Positions 1 through 9,639 of a stretch of 64,000 nucleotides of DNA are shown piece after piece (position 1 is the first letter of the stretch; each line of letters starts with the position of its first letter). Below the pieces are notes generated by a model. The model had not been told where the DNA came from, did not search any database, and saw only the letters and a list, made by a program, of their open reading frames with translations. Source of the DNA: Phenylobacterium sp. (lineage in GTDB: Bacteria; Pseudomonadota; Alphaproteobacteria; Caulobacterales; Caulobacteraceae); contig NZ_JAUXSP010000015.1 of NCBI RefSeq assembly GCF_030679875.1, forward strand, positions 62,001-126,000, read 5' to 3'. The translations under genes and the position numbers were made by a program.

Positions 1-38
1 GTGAAGTTCGCCTGAGCTAGACCTCCGTCAGAACCGGG

Positions 39-63
39 CGGCCCCTGGCCTTGTCAGGGGCCG
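39..63. terminator. Stem-loop at the 3' end of the lipoprotein gene
   Basis: A perfect 9-bp inverted repeat (CGGCCCCTG / CAGGGGCCG) encloses a 7-nt loop and overlaps the stop codon of the minus-strand lipoprotein gene. The position suits a terminator, possibly acting on both strands. There is no clear T-tract, so function is inferred from position and stem strength only. Confidence 0.4.
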
Positions 64-593
64 CAGGTCCACAAACCGTCAAAGACCCGGCTGGCGCCAT
101 CGGCGCGCTGATAGGTCAAGGTGGCCGGGCGTGGCGGCGATTCGCCGCCGCCCGTGGCCTGACCGGTGACCTCGACCGCGACCGTCTTGCCCTGGCCCGC
201 GAAGCTCGCGCCCTCCAGCATGGCGTCAAAGCCCCCAGGGGCGGCGACCCGCTCCACATAGCCTGAGACCTTGACCACACCGACGGCGGCTTCGCCCGAG
301 GCGACATCTCCCCTGACCAGCAGCAGAACCCCGTCGTCCGCGCGCGCGAAACTGCAGGCCAGTTCGCCCGGCAGGGTCTCGGCGTTCAGGTCCTCAGCGG
401 TGAGGACCTGAAGCTCAATGGCCGAGCCATCGCCGCCGACCGTGCCGCCGATGGGGTCCGGGGATGGAGCGGTCGCCTCAGACGCAGGCGGAGGGGTCGG
501 CGCGGGCTGCTCTTCCGCGCCCCGCGAGCAGGCGGCCAGCACGAGGGCGGCCAGAAGGGGCGAGAGTCGGCGGGTGCGGCTGGACTTGGTCAT
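54..593 (-). CDS. Putative lipoprotein, function unknown
   Basis: A 179-aa exported protein. The ATG at 593 gives a basic N-terminus (TKSSRTRR), a hydrophobic stretch and the lipobox LAAC with Cys22 as the lipidation site. An upstream in-frame ATG at 680 would bury this signal and is unlikely. A Pro/Ala/Glu-rich linker follows, then a domain of about 130 residues holding two Cys (in LACSFARADDG and the C-terminal LWTCGP) that could form a periplasmic disulfide. I do not recognise the family. The gene is divergent from the sulfatase, which shares the upstream region of about 138 nt. The lipoprotein call is firm; no function can be given. Confidence 0.75.
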   Translation of the reverse strand: MTKSSRTRRLSPLLAALVLAACSRGAEEQPAPTPPPASEATAPSPDPIGGTVGGDGSAIELQVLTAEDLNAETLPGELACSFARADDGVLLLVRGDVASGEAAVGVVKVSGYVERVAAPGGFDAMLEGASFAGQGKTVAVEVTGQATGGGESPPRPATLTYQRADGASRVFDGLWTCGP

Positions 594-731
594 CCCGGCA
601 CAAGGACGGGCGCGGTGATTGGTTCCCATGAGGCGGAGGCTCCAGCCCCGAGATTGCGTCCAGCGCCCGTTTGCGGGCAACCTTCACCAGGCGACGGCGC
701 AAGACCGTCCCGATCCCGGGAGGACACTTCG

Positions 732-2009
732 ATGCCGCGCAAGCCCAACTTCATCGTCATCCTGGCCGACGACCTAGGCTATGGGGACATCGGCTGCGAT
801 GGCGGGACCCTGATCCGCACCCCAGAGTTGGACCGGATGGCCGCTGAGGGGGCGCGGCTCACCGACTTCTACGCCTCGGCCAATGTCTGCACGCCGTCCC
901 GCGCAGGCCTGCTGACCGGCGGCTACGCCATCCGCCATGGCCTGGCCCGCGAAGTGATCCAGCCGGCTGACACCAATGGCCTGCCGCCTGAGGCCCCGAC
1001 CATTCCGCGGCTGCTGAAGCCCGACTACGCCACCGCCCTGATCGGCAAGTGGCACCTGGGGCACGTCTCGCCCCACTGGCCGCCGCAGCGGTTCGGCTTC
1101 GACCGCTTCATGGGCCTGCCCTACAGCCACGATATGCGGCCCCTCACCCTGTTCGACGGTGTGGGGGAGGCGGCGATGAGCGAGTCCAAGGCCGACTTCG
1201 CCAAGCTGACCCAGCACTTCTTCGAAGCGACCACCGCCTTCGTCGAGGCCCATCGGGACGAGCCCTTCTTCATCCTGCTGGCCCTGACCGCGCCGCACGT
1301 GCCCCTGCGGCCCAATCCCGACGACCCGCAGGGCTCCCCGGCCGGCGACTACGGCGAGGTCGTGGAGGAGGTGGACGCCCAGGTGGGCCGTCTGCTGCGC
1401 AGGCTGGAAGCCATGGGGTTGGCCGAAGACACCCTGGTGGTCTTCACCTCCGACAACGGCCCCTGGTTCGAGGGCTCGTCTGGCCCCTTCCGCGACCGCA
1501 AGGGCGGGGCGGCCTGGGAGGGCGGCTATCGCGTTCCCTTCATCGCCTGGCGGCCAGGAACGATTCCCGCCGGGACGGTCACCGACGCCTTGGCCAGCAA
1601 TCTCGACCTGCTGCCAACCTTGACGGCCATGGCCGGTGTGCAGACGCCAGCCGCGGGGATCGACGGCGCCGACCTCTCAGGAGTGCTGATGCGCGGGGAG
1701 CCCTCGCCCCACGACCAGGTGATCCTGTTCGACAACCTGCATGTGGCCGCTGTGCGCACGCCGCGCTGGAAATATGTGGTGCGGTCCTACTACCGGACCA
1801 TGGACATCCCGCTGGACCAGCACCGTTACCCGCTGCTGTTCGACCTCAGCGTCGATCCAGGCGAGACCTACTCCCTGCTGTCGCGCCACCCCGACGTCGC
1901 CAAAGACATGGCCCGCCGGGTCACTGAAGCCCGCGCCAAATACGCCCCCTTTGCAGAAGCTAAGCCGCCGGCCAAGGCGCCGGAGAGCGCGGAGACGTGG
2001 AGAGACTGA
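732..2009 (+). CDS. Sulfatase (formylglycine-dependent, arylsulfatase-like)
   Basis: A 425-aa type I sulfatase of the alkaline-phosphatase superfamily, expected to hydrolyse sulfate esters. The N-terminus shows the metal-binding ILADDLGYGD (Asp13-Asp14), followed by the signature CTPSR with Cys53, which would be oxidised to formylglycine. Further family motifs are GKWHLGH, LTAPHVPL and FTSDNGP. I chose the ATG at 732 because GGGAGGA lies about 7 nt upstream and the sulfatase fold begins there; the longer frame from 615 has no such support. No signal peptide is visible, so it is probably cytoplasmic. The maturation enzyme (FGE) is not in this window. The substrate cannot be predicted. Confidence 0.9.
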   Translation: MPRKPNFIVILADDLGYGDIGCDGGTLIRTPELDRMAAEGARLTDFYASANVCTPSRAGLLTGGYAIRHGLAREVIQPADTNGLPPEAPTIPRLLKPDYATALIGKWHLGHVSPHWPPQRFGFDRFMGLPYSHDMRPLTLFDGVGEAAMSESKADFAKLTQHFFEATTAFVEAHRDEPFFILLALTAPHVPLRPNPDDPQGSPAGDYGEVVEEVDAQVGRLLRRLEAMGLAEDTLVVFTSDNGPWFEGSSGPFRDRKGGAAWEGGYRVPFIAWRPGTIPAGTVTDALASNLDLLPTLTAMAGVQTPAAGIDGADLSGVLMRGEPSPHDQVILFDNLHVAAVRTPRWKYVVRSYYRTMDIPLDQHRYPLLFDLSVDPGETYSLLSRHPDVAKDMARRVTEARAKYAPFAEAKPPAKAPESAETWRD

Positions 2010-2039
2010 GGAAGCGGCCGCGACCGGGCTCGCTCAGCC

Positions 2040-3845
2040 CTAGTCGGCGTCCATCTTCAGGGCGGCGATGAAGGCTTCCTGCGGGATTTCCACCTTGCCG
2101 AACTGACGCATGCGCTTCTTGCCGGCCTTCTGCTTGTCCAGCAGCTTGCGCTTGCGGCTGGCGTCGCCGCCGTAGCACTTGGCCGTCACGTCCTTGCGCA
2201 GGGCGCGGATGGTCTCACGGGCGACGATGCGGCCCCCGATGGCCGCCTGGATCGGGATCTGGAACTGGTGCGGCGGGATCAGGTCCTTCATCCGCTCGAC
2301 CATGGCCCGGCCGCGCATCTCGGCGCGGTTGCGGTGGACCAGCATGGAGAGCGCGTCCACCGGCTCGGCGTTGACCAGGATCGACATCTTCACCAGGTCG
2401 CCCACCCTGTATCCCTCGATCGCGTAGTCGAAGGAGGCGTAGCCCTTGGAGATCGATTTCAGGCGGTCATAGAAGTCGAACACCACCTCGTTCAGGGGCA
2501 AATCGTAGACCACCAGCGCCCGGGAGCCGACATAGGACAGTTCCCGCTGCTCGCCGCGGCGGTCCTGGCAGAGCTTGATAATCGAGCCGAGATGCTCGTC
2601 GGGCGTCAGGATGGTGGCCTTGATCCAGGGCTCGGCGATGGTGTCGATGCGCACGGGATCAGGCAGGTCAGCGGGGTTATGGAGCTCCATCTCCTCGCCG
2701 TTGTTCAGTTGCACGCGGTAGACCACGCTGGGGGCCGTGGCGATCAGGTCGAGGTCGAACTCGCGGGAGAGCCGCTCCTGAATGATCTCCAGGTGCAACA
2801 GGCCCAAGAACCCGCAACGGAAGCCGAAGCCGAGAGCCGCACTGGTCTCCATCTCGTAGGAGAAGCTGGCGTCGTTCAGGCGCAGGCGGCCGATGGCGGC
2901 CCGCAGGTCCTCGAAGTCGTTGGCGTCCACCGGGAATAGGCCGCAGAACACCACCGGCTGGGCTTCGCGGAAGCCGGTCAGGGCCTGGGTGGTGGGACGC
3001 TTCTCGTCGGTGATGGTGTCGCCGACGGCGGCGTCGGCCACTTCCTTGATCTGGGCGGTGATGAAGCCGATCTCGCCGGGGCCCAGCTCCTCGGTCTCGG
3101 TCTGTTTCGGCAGGAAGACGCCCAGCCGGTCCACCTGATAGGTGGAGCCGTTCTGCATCATCTTCACCTTCTGGCCGGCCTTCAGCGTGCCGTCGATGAC
3201 CCGCACCAGAACGATGACCCCGAGATAGGCGTCGTACCAGGCATCGACCAGCAAGGCCTTCAGCGGCGCGTCCCGGTCGCCCTTGGGCGCCGGCAGGCGG
3301 GTGACGATGGCCTCCAGCAGGTCGGCGATGCCAACCCCGGTCTTGGCCGAGCAGAGAATGGCCTCGCTGGCGTCGATGCCGATGACATCCTCGATCTGCT
3401 CGCGCACCCGTTCGGGCTCGGCGGCCGGCAGGTCGATCTTGTTCAGGACCGGCACGATCTCGTGGTTGTTGTCGATGGCCTGATAGACATTGGCCAGGGT
3501 CTGAGCCTCGACGCCCTGACTGGAATCCACCACCAGGATCGAACCCTCGCAGGCCGCCAGCGACCGGCTGACCTCATAGGCGAAGTCCACATGGCCAGGG
3601 GTGTCCATCAGGTTCAGGACATAGGTCTCCCCGTCCTTGGCCTTGTAGTTCAGGCGGACGGTCTGGGCCTTGATGGTGATGCCGCGCTCGCGCTCGATCT
3701 CCATGGAGTCGAGCACCTGCTCCTTCATCTCACGCTGGGTGAGGCCGCCGGTCTCCTGGATGAGCCGGTCGGACAGGGTGGATTTTCCGTGGTCGATGTG
3801 AGCCACGATGGAGAAGTTGCGGATGCGCGAGAGCGGGGTCGACAT
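2040..3845 (-). CDS. lepA: Elongation factor 4 (LepA), ribosome-associated GTPase
   Basis: A 601-aa translational GTPase that acts on the ribosome. The G1 P-loop is in [13 protein letters not shown]3 is DTPGHVDF and G4 is NKID. The LepA-specific C-terminal region is present, with the basic [15 protein letters not shown] segment. Length matches the family (about 600). The start ATG at 3845 precedes [13 protein letters not shown], the usual LepA N-terminus. A GST gene lies 48 nt upstream on the same strand, so the two may be co-transcribed, but no functional link is obvious. Confidence 0.98.
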   Translation of the reverse strand: MSTPLSRIRNFSIVAHIDHGKSTLSDRLIQETGGLTQREMKEQVLDSMEIERERGITIKAQTVRLNYKAKDGETYVLNLMDTPGHVDFAYEVSRSLAACEGSILVVDSSQGVEAQTLANVYQAIDNNHEIVPVLNKIDLPAAEPERVREQIEDVIGIDASEAILCSAKTGVGIADLLEAIVTRLPAPKGDRDAPLKALLVDAWYDAYLGVIVLVRVIDGTLKAGQKVKMMQNGSTYQVDRLGVFLPKQTETEELGPGEIGFITAQIKEVADAAVGDTITDEKRPTTQALTGFREAQPVVFCGLFPVDANDFEDLRAAIGRLRLNDASFSYEMETSAALGFGFRCGFLGLLHLEIIQERLSREFDLDLIATAPSVVYRVQLNNGEEMELHNPADLPDPVRIDTIAEPWIKATILTPDEHLGSIIKLCQDRRGEQRELSYVGSRALVVYDLPLNEVVFDFYDRLKSISKGYASFDYAIEGYRVGDLVKMSILVNAEPVDALSMLVHRNRAEMRGRAMVERMKDLIPPHQFQIPIQAAIGGRIVARETIRALRKDVTAKCYGGDASRKRKLLDKQKAGKKRMRQFGKVEIPQEAFIAALKMDAD

Positions 3846-3893
3846 GGCCCGCCTCTAGCACACCTGTGAAAATCCGCGAGGGGTCGAAGGGCC

Positions 3894-4541
3894 TCAGGCG
3901 ACCATGCCGACGTTCTGGGCCCGCACGCTGACCGCGCCCACCACATGCTGGACGTAGGCCGGACGGGCGCACAGGCGGCCGTACCACGCCGCGAGATCGG
4001 GCAAAGCCGGGCGCTCCAGGGTGTCTGGAATGCGAAACCAGCGATGAACGATCACCCCCAGGGCCAGGTCGGCGATACTGAGCTGATCGCCGATGACGAA
4101 GGTCTGGTCGCGAAGCTGGACGTCGAGGACGCCCAGGGTCTCCGTCGCCGCCGCAATGGTCTGACGCATCTCGGCGGGCTCGGGGGTCTGGCGACGATAG
4201 GCCGTGCGCACCGCGCCGACCGCACGGCCAGGCGCCGCAGCCCAATCCATCCAAGCCTCGGCCTGCCAGCGCGCGCCCGCCTCGGCGGGCAGGAGGTGAG
4301 CCTCAGGGCAGGCCGCGGCGAGCCAACGGATGATGGTGTTTGACTCCCAGAGCGCAAAGCCATCGTCGTCGGTAACCGCCGGGATGCGCCCGTGGGGACT
4401 GATCTTGCGATAGTCGGGGTCGTCTCCGCCGCCATACGCCCCGCCCCAGTCCCGCCTCTGGTGCGCCAGGCCTGTCTCTCCCAGCGCCCACATCACCCGC
4501 GCCGTCGCCGATGAATCAGCGCGCCCCCAGACCGTCAGCAT
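3894..4541 (-). CDS. Glutathione S-transferase family protein
   Basis: A 215-aa GST. The N-terminal thioredoxin-like domain begins LTVWGRADSSATARVMWALGE, with the serine region expected for glutathione thiolate activation. The glutathione-binding segment GRIPAVTDDDGFALWESNTI holds the cis-Pro and the ES pair. The all-alpha C-terminal domain carries the N-capping-box-like IADLALGVI. Length is typical. It is divergent from the sensor kinase at 4716 and upstream of lepA. The substrate is unknown. Confidence 0.9.
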   Translation of the reverse strand: MLTVWGRADSSATARVMWALGETGLAHQRRDWGGAYGGGDDPDYRKISPHGRIPAVTDDDGFALWESNTIIRWLAAACPEAHLLPAEAGARWQAEAWMDWAAAPGRAVGAVRTAYRRQTPEPAEMRQTIAAATETLGVLDVQLRDQTFVIGDQLSIADLALGVIVHRWFRIPDTLERPALPDLAAWYGRLCARPAYVQHVVGAVSVRAQNVGMVA

Positions 4542-4715
4542 GCTCCGCTCCCCTCATTGATGGCGGTAGCTAGGGCCGATCCTGCGACAGGCCTTTGTTG
4601 GGTTCGCCACCAGGCCACGAACAAGAGGACCGCCTGTCCCCGCGCAGGGCGAAGACACTGGACGCAACCCGCGAAGCCCACGACCGTGATCCTGCGCGAC
4701 AGAGAGGCTTGGAAA

Positions 4716-5810
4716 ATGAGCGGCTTGCGGGACTCGATCGCCTACTTCTTCAACTCGAACGCCCTGAATCCCCACGGCATCTGTCTGATGTGGCGGCCGG
4801 AGCTGATCTGGACCCACGCCATCTCCGACATCCTGATCGGGATCGCCTATTTCTCGATCCCCTTGGCGCTGGGAGTCTTCCTCTGGCATCGGCGGGACGT
4901 GAAGTTCAGCTGGGCGATCTGGATGTTCGTCGGCTTCATCATGCTGTGCGGCGTCACACATTTCATGATGGTCTGGACCCTCTGGAACCCGGACTACGGG
5001 ATCGAGGCGCTGATCAAGGCCCTAACGGCGACGGTCTCGGTGGTCACCGCCTTCGCGCTTTGGCCCCTGTTGCCCCGGGTCATCGCGCTGCCCTCCCCCA
5101 CCGAACTTGAGCGCCGCATTGCGGAACGGGACGCCGCCCTGACCGAGCTTCGGGCGGCCATGGACACCATGGTGGAGATGCGCGAGCACGAGGCCCGCCA
5201 GAAGCTGCTGCTGGACGAATTGAACCACCGGGTGAAGAACACCCTGGCCTCGGTCCAGTCCATCGCCGTCCAGACCCTGAGCCGCGAAGCCGAGCCCCAA
5301 GCGGTGAAGGCAACCTTTGTCGAGCGCCTGATGGCCCTGTCATCGACCCACAACCTGCTGGTCAAGCGCAGCTGGGAGGGGGCCTCCTTCGCCGATCTGG
5401 TTCGGGCGAGCCTGGCCCACTATGGCCAGCCCTTCCGCCTGGACGGCCCGGACCTGACCCTGTCGCCGAACACAGCCGTCAGCCTGGGCATGGCCTTGCA
5501 TGAGCTAGCCACCAACGCCCTGAAATACGGCGCATGGTCACAAGGTGGCGAGGTCCGCATCGAGACCACAATCGACGTTGTGGCCGAGACGATCGCCATA
5601 TCCTGGCGAGAAACCGGCGGGCCGCAGGTTGATCCGCCCCGCCAGAGGGGCTTCGGATCGCGGCTGCTGGAACAGGGGATCGCCGGCGAGCTCGGCGGAA
5701 AGGTTGGGCTGCAGTTCGAGACTGAAGGTCTGGTATGCGCCATTCGCGCGCCGATCACCCCGGCCTTCTATCCTGCAGGCTGGACCTTCCCGACCGCCGC
5801 CCTGGCCTGA
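4716..5810 (+). CDS. Membrane histidine kinase with ethylene-receptor-like copper-binding domain
   Basis: A 364-aa sensor kinase. Residues about 30-120 form three transmembrane helices resembling the ethylene-binding domain of plant ETR1. Asp38, Tyr45, Cys78 and His82 match ETR1 Asp25, Tyr32, Cys65 and His69 with identical spacings; Cys65 and His69 are the Cu(I) ligands. A short coiled coil (about 125-160) leads to an HWE/HisKA_2 kinase module, with LDELNHRVKNTL as the phospho-acceptor box, the N-box ALHELATNALKYG and the WRETGG motif. The ATG at 4716 has AGAGAGG upstream; the longer frame from 4557 has none. No response regulator is adjacent. Ethylene binding is an inference. The domain could instead sense copper or a redox signal. 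Confidence 0.85.
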   Translation: MSGLRDSIAYFFNSNALNPHGICLMWRPELIWTHAISDILIGIAYFSIPLALGVFLWHRRDVKFSWAIWMFVGFIMLCGVTHFMMVWTLWNPDYGIEALIKALTATVSVVTAFALWPLLPRVIALPSPTELERRIAERDAALTELRAAMDTMVEMREHEARQKLLLDELNHRVKNTLASVQSIAVQTLSREAEPQAVKATFVERLMALSSTHNLLVKRSWEGASFADLVRASLAHYGQPFRLDGPDLTLSPNTAVSLGMALHELATNALKYGAWSQGGEVRIETTIDVVAETIAISWRETGGPQVDPPRQRGFGSRLLEQGIAGELGGKVGLQFETEGLVCAIRAPITPAFYPAGWTFPTAALA

Positions 5811-5993
5811 CGCGTTCGCTCAAACAGACCCGCTTCTACGGTCACCACGCGATCAAATTTCTGGATCCCGCGAAAGTTTCAATGGCGCCGTGCGGGCTGC
5901 GGCATATCGCACCGCTGCGCCGTTCGTCGAACGCAATTAAGGATTGCCTGTGAGCCAGTTGGCTAAGCCAAACTCAGGAGGCCTAGCCGAATT

Positions 5994-8240
5994 ATGTATG
6001 CCGTCATCACTTGCCTGCGCGACGAGCACGACCCGTGGCTCGTCCTGATCGCAGCGGCGATCTGTATCGCATCGGCCATGGCGAGCTTTGGCAGCTATCA
6101 CCGCGCCGTTTCGTCCCGCCGCCCGTCGATCTGGATGATCGGCCCTGGATTCATCGCCGGGATGGGCGTCTGGGCCACGCACTTCATGGCGATGCTCGCC
6201 TATCAGCCGATGCTGGACATCGGCTATCGCTTGGACCTGACCCTGGCCTCAATGGTCGCGCCTGTGTTGGGCATGACAGCCGCCTTCACCATTGTCCGCG
6301 GCAGAGGCGCCCCGGCCCTCGCCCTGACGGGCGGCCTCGTCGCCGGCGGCTCCGTGGCGGTCATGCACTATATGGGGGTGGCTGCGGTCCGCCTGCCGGC
6401 CGAGGTCACCTGGAACCTCAATCTGGCGGCCGTCGCCTGCGTCATCGGGATCGCCGGCGCGAGCCTCGCCTTCATGTTGGACCAGGGACGGGCCCGGTCG
6501 CTGCGGGCTGGACCGATCCTGATGGCCGCCACCATCTGCAGCCTGCACTTCTCAGCCATGGGCGCGGTCATACTGCGGCCAGACCCGGGTCTGGCCCTGG
6601 ACGGCGACCTGATCAGCCGGCAGGTCCTGGCCTTCGCCACGGGGTCTGCGGTCGTCCTGATCCTGGGGGCGGCGATCGCCATTCAGCTCATTGAGCGCCT
6701 GACCCAGCGAGCGACCCTGGACGCCCTGGGCGGCGCCCTCGACAGCGCCCCTTCGGCGCTCGCCTTTTTTGACTCCACCCGGCGGCTCACCTTCTGGAAC
6801 GCCCCCTTTGCGCAGATACTCGCCCTGTACGGGGTTGAGCCCTACGAGGGGATGCCCATCAACAGCATGGGCGAGCGCCTGTCAGACTCCGAGGCTCTCC
6901 GCCCGGTCCTGAAGGGGGAACGCCTGTCGCGGTCGGCTCTTGACGCCATCGTCGCCCAGGGCGCCTTCCCCACCCCCGATGAACGGGTGCTTCGTATCGA
7001 GATGGGCGACACCACTGACGGGGGTTTTGTGGTGGTGATGCATGACGTCACGGCCCAGACATTGGCCACCGAGGCCCTGGGTCGGGCCCGGGACGCTGCT
7101 GAAGCCGCCAGCCGCGCCAAGAGCGACTTCCTGTCCAATATGAGCCACGAGATCCGAACGCCGCTGAACGGCATGCTGGGCATGGCCCAGGTCATGGCGC
7201 AACACCCGCTTGGTGAAGACCAGCGCGAGCGGCTGACGATCATCCGCGAGTCGGGGGCCACCCTGCTGACCCTGCTGAACGACGTCCTCGACATCGCCAA
7301 GATTGAGGCGGGACGCCTGGAACTTGAGACTGAGGACTTCGATCTCGCCGCACGCATCCGCGCCGTCTGTGCGCCGTTGGCGGCCGAGGCGGCGCCCAGA
7401 TCGGTGAACTTCGTGGTCGACATCTCCCCGGCGCTGAACGGTCTCTGGCGCGGGGACGGCGCACGGATCGCGCAGGTGGTCGGCGCCCTGGCGTCCAATG
7501 GTCTGAAGTTCACCGAGCATGGCGAGGTCAGGGTCCAGGCCGGGCTTTCCGTGGATGAGGCCGAGGTGGTCATCTCCGTGCAGGACACCGGCATTGGCAT
7601 GGCCGAGGGACAGGTTGAGCATCTCTTCAAGATCTTCGCCCAGATGGACGCTTCGCCCACGCGACGCCACGGGGGCGCGGGCCTCGGCCTGGCCATGGCG
7701 CACCACCTCACTGGATTGATGGGTGGCGCGTTGCGGGTGGTGAGCCACAAGGGCGAAGGCTCGACCTTCACCCTGGCCCTGCCCTTGGCGCGCAGCGTCT
7801 CGACACCCCCGGCCCTGGTTCAGGCGCCGCGCCCCCTGCGGATTCTCGCGGCGGAGGACAATCCGACCAACCAGCAGGTGTTGAGCGCCCTCCTGGCGCC
7901 CTTGGGGGCCGAGCTGGTCCTGACCGAGAATGGCCGCGCAGCCGTTGACGCCTTCACCCAGGGCGGCTTCGACCTGGTGCTGATGGACATTCAAATGCCG
8001 GGGATGAATGGGGTCGAAGCCACCTGCGCCATTCGTGGACTCGAGCGTGAGCAGCATCTGGCGCGCACGCCGATTCTGGCGGTGACCGCCAATGTCATGA
8101 CCCATCAGTTGCAGGAGTATGGGGCCGCCGGCATGGATGGCGCCGTCGCCAAACCCCTGCGCGCCGGAGAGCTTCTTGCGGCGATCATGGGCGTCCTGGA
8201 GCCAGGAGAACCCGAAGAGAGCGTCGCTTCGGCGATTTGA
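5994..8240 (+). CDS. MHYT-domain hybrid sensor histidine kinase/response regulator
   Basis: A 748-aa hybrid kinase. The N-terminal 220 residues are a seven-helix MHYT domain with three His-containing repeats (THFMAM, VMHYMG, LHFSAMG). This domain is predicted in the literature to bind copper and sense a diatomic gas. A PAS-like segment (about 245-355), a HisKA domain (SNMSHEIRTPLNG) and an HATPase domain (N-box ASNGLKFTEHG, VQDTGIGM, GGAGLGLAMA) follow. A C-terminal receiver domain has the acidic AAEDN and the phospho-acceptor in LVLMDIQMPGMNG. The start ATG is preceded by CAGGAGG (5975-5981). It lies just downstream of another membrane kinase with a copper-type sensor. The output partner is not visible. 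Confidence 0.93.
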   Translation: MYAVITCLRDEHDPWLVLIAAAICIASAMASFGSYHRAVSSRRPSIWMIGPGFIAGMGVWATHFMAMLAYQPMLDIGYRLDLTLASMVAPVLGMTAAFTIVRGRGAPALALTGGLVAGGSVAVMHYMGVAAVRLPAEVTWNLNLAAVACVIGIAGASLAFMLDQGRARSLRAGPILMAATICSLHFSAMGAVILRPDPGLALDGDLISRQVLAFATGSAVVLILGAAIAIQLIERLTQRATLDALGGALDSAPSALAFFDSTRRLTFWNAPFAQILALYGVEPYEGMPINSMGERLSDSEALRPVLKGERLSRSALDAIVAQGAFPTPDERVLRIEMGDTTDGGFVVVMHDVTAQTLATEALGRARDAAEAASRAKSDFLSNMSHEIRTPLNGMLGMAQVMAQHPLGEDQRERLTIIRESGATLLTLLNDVLDIAKIEAGRLELETEDFDLAARIRAVCAPLAAEAAPRSVNFVVDISPALNGLWRGDGARIAQVVGALASNGLKFTEHGEVRVQAGLSVDEAEVVISVQDTGIGMAEGQVEHLFKIFAQMDASPTRRHGGAGLGLAMAHHLTGLMGGALRVVSHKGEGSTFTLALPLARSVSTPPALVQAPRPLRILAAEDNPTNQQVLSALLAPLGAELVLTENGRAAVDAFTQGGFDLVLMDIQMPGMNGVEATCAIRGLEREQHLARTPILAVTANVMTHQLQEYGAAGMDGAVAKPLRAGELLAAIMGVLEPGEPEESVASAI

Positions 8241-8330
8241 CCTTGCGGATCCGGCCACCGGTGTCGCGTGTTTCCGACGGGCCTTCCCGGGGTCGTCGTG
8301 ACAACATCGCCCACCAGCCGGAGATTCGTG

Positions 8331-9614
8331 ATGTTCAGATCGCTTAGTGTGCTCGTGCTCGCCGCCCTGGCTGGCGGTCTGGTGCTGGGCGCGGCGATCC
8401 ATGCGGCGGAGTCGCCGGCGCTGACCGCCGGCGCGGAGACTTTCGAGGCGGTCGGCGCCCTGTGGCTCAACGCCCTGCGCATGACCATCGTCCCCCTGGT
8501 ATTCTCGCTGTTGGTGACGGGCGTCGCCTCGGCGGCCGATGCGGCGGCCACCGGCCGGCTGGCGGCCCGGGCCTTCATGATCTTCGCCGCCGTCCTGGTC
8601 GTCGCCGCCCTGTATGGCGCGGGCGCCATGAACGGACTTCTGGCGCTCTGGCCCATTGATCCGGCCGGCGCCGCCGCCCTGACCAGCGCCGCCCAGGCGG
8701 GCGAGGTCGCCGCGACACCCACCGGCTTCCGCGAATGGCTGCCAACGCTGGCGCCCTCCAACCCCATCCGCGCGGCGGCCGAGGACGCCATCCTGCAGAT
8801 CGTGGTCTTTGGCCTGGTCTTCGGCTTCGCCGTCACCCGCCTGCGCCACGACCTCCGCGCCCCGCTGATCGCCTTTTTCAGGGCCATCTCGGAGACCATG
8901 ATCATCATCGTGCGCTGGGTGCTGGTAGCCGCGCCGCTCGGCGTGTTCGCGCTGGCCCTGGGCATTGGTCTGCGCACGGGCATGGATGCGGCCGGCGTCC
9001 TGACCCAGTACGTCGTCATGGTCTCAGCGGTGACCATCGGGGTGCTGATCATCCCCTATACCCTTGTGGCCGTGCTGCGCGGTCGCGACCTCGCCCGCTT
9101 CGCCCGGGCCTGCGCCCCTGTGCAGGTCCTGGCCTTCAGCACCCAGAGTTCGCTCGCCTGCCTGCCGGCCATGGTCGAGCGCGCCCGTGACGAGATGGGC
9201 GCCTCGGCCAGGGTCACCGGGGTGGTCCTGCCGCTGGCCGTGGCGGTGTTCCGCATGACCAGCCCGGTGGCCAACCTGGCCGTGGCCTTCTTCATCGTCC
9301 GCCTCTACGGGCTCGAGCCCGGGGGCGGCCAGATCGCCGCAGCCATCGCCGTCTCCCTGGCGGTCAGCGTCGGCGCGGTCGGCCTGCCGGGCCAGATCTC
9401 CTTCTTCGCCAGCATGGCCCCCATCTGCCTGGCGCTCGGCGCCCCGCTCGAGATCTTGGCCATCCTCCTGGCGGTCGAGGTGATTCCCGACATCTTCCGC
9501 ACGGTGGGCAATATCACCGCCGACATGGCCGTCGCCGCGGTGGTCCCCGAGCCCGCCGAGGCGGCCGAGACTGAAGACCCCCGCATCCCTTCGCAGCCAT
9601 CGGGCGTAGTCTAA
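8331..9614 (+). CDS. Dicarboxylate/amino acid:cation symporter (DAACS family)
   Basis: A 427-aa inner-membrane secondary transporter of the GltP/DctA type. It would import a dicarboxylate or acidic/neutral amino acid with Na+ or H+. The serine-rich re-entrant segment appears as AFSTQSSLACLP, and the conserved second half as RMTSPVANLAVAFF, with a late GNITADMAV motif. The ATG at 8331 follows CGGAG and begins directly with a hydrophobic helix; an ATG at 8268 lacks these. Some residues in the usual substrate loop differ from DctA, so the substrate is open. It is one of two such transporters in the window. Confidence 0.9.
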   Translation: MFRSLSVLVLAALAGGLVLGAAIHAAESPALTAGAETFEAVGALWLNALRMTIVPLVFSLLVTGVASAADAAATGRLAARAFMIFAAVLVVAALYGAGAMNGLLALWPIDPAGAAALTSAAQAGEVAATPTGFREWLPTLAPSNPIRAAAEDAILQIVVFGLVFGFAVTRLRHDLRAPLIAFFRAISETMIIIVRWVLVAAPLGVFALALGIGLRTGMDAAGVLTQYVVMVSAVTIGVLIIPYTLVAVLRGRDLARFARACAPVQVLAFSTQSSLACLPAMVERARDEMGASARVTGVVLPLAVAVFRMTSPVANLAVAFFIVRLYGLEPGGGQIAAAIAVSLAVSVGAVGLPGQISFFASMAPICLALGAPLEILAILLAVEVIPDIFRTVGNITADMAVAAVVPEPAEAAETEDPRIPSQPSGVV

Positions 9615-9639
9615 GGCGAGAGGGCGGTTCTGACGCCCC

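Noticed and set aside
1-15. Possible 3' end of a plus-strand gene (frame 1 stops at TGA 13-15)
   Set aside because: Only four codons are visible, too little to call a gene.
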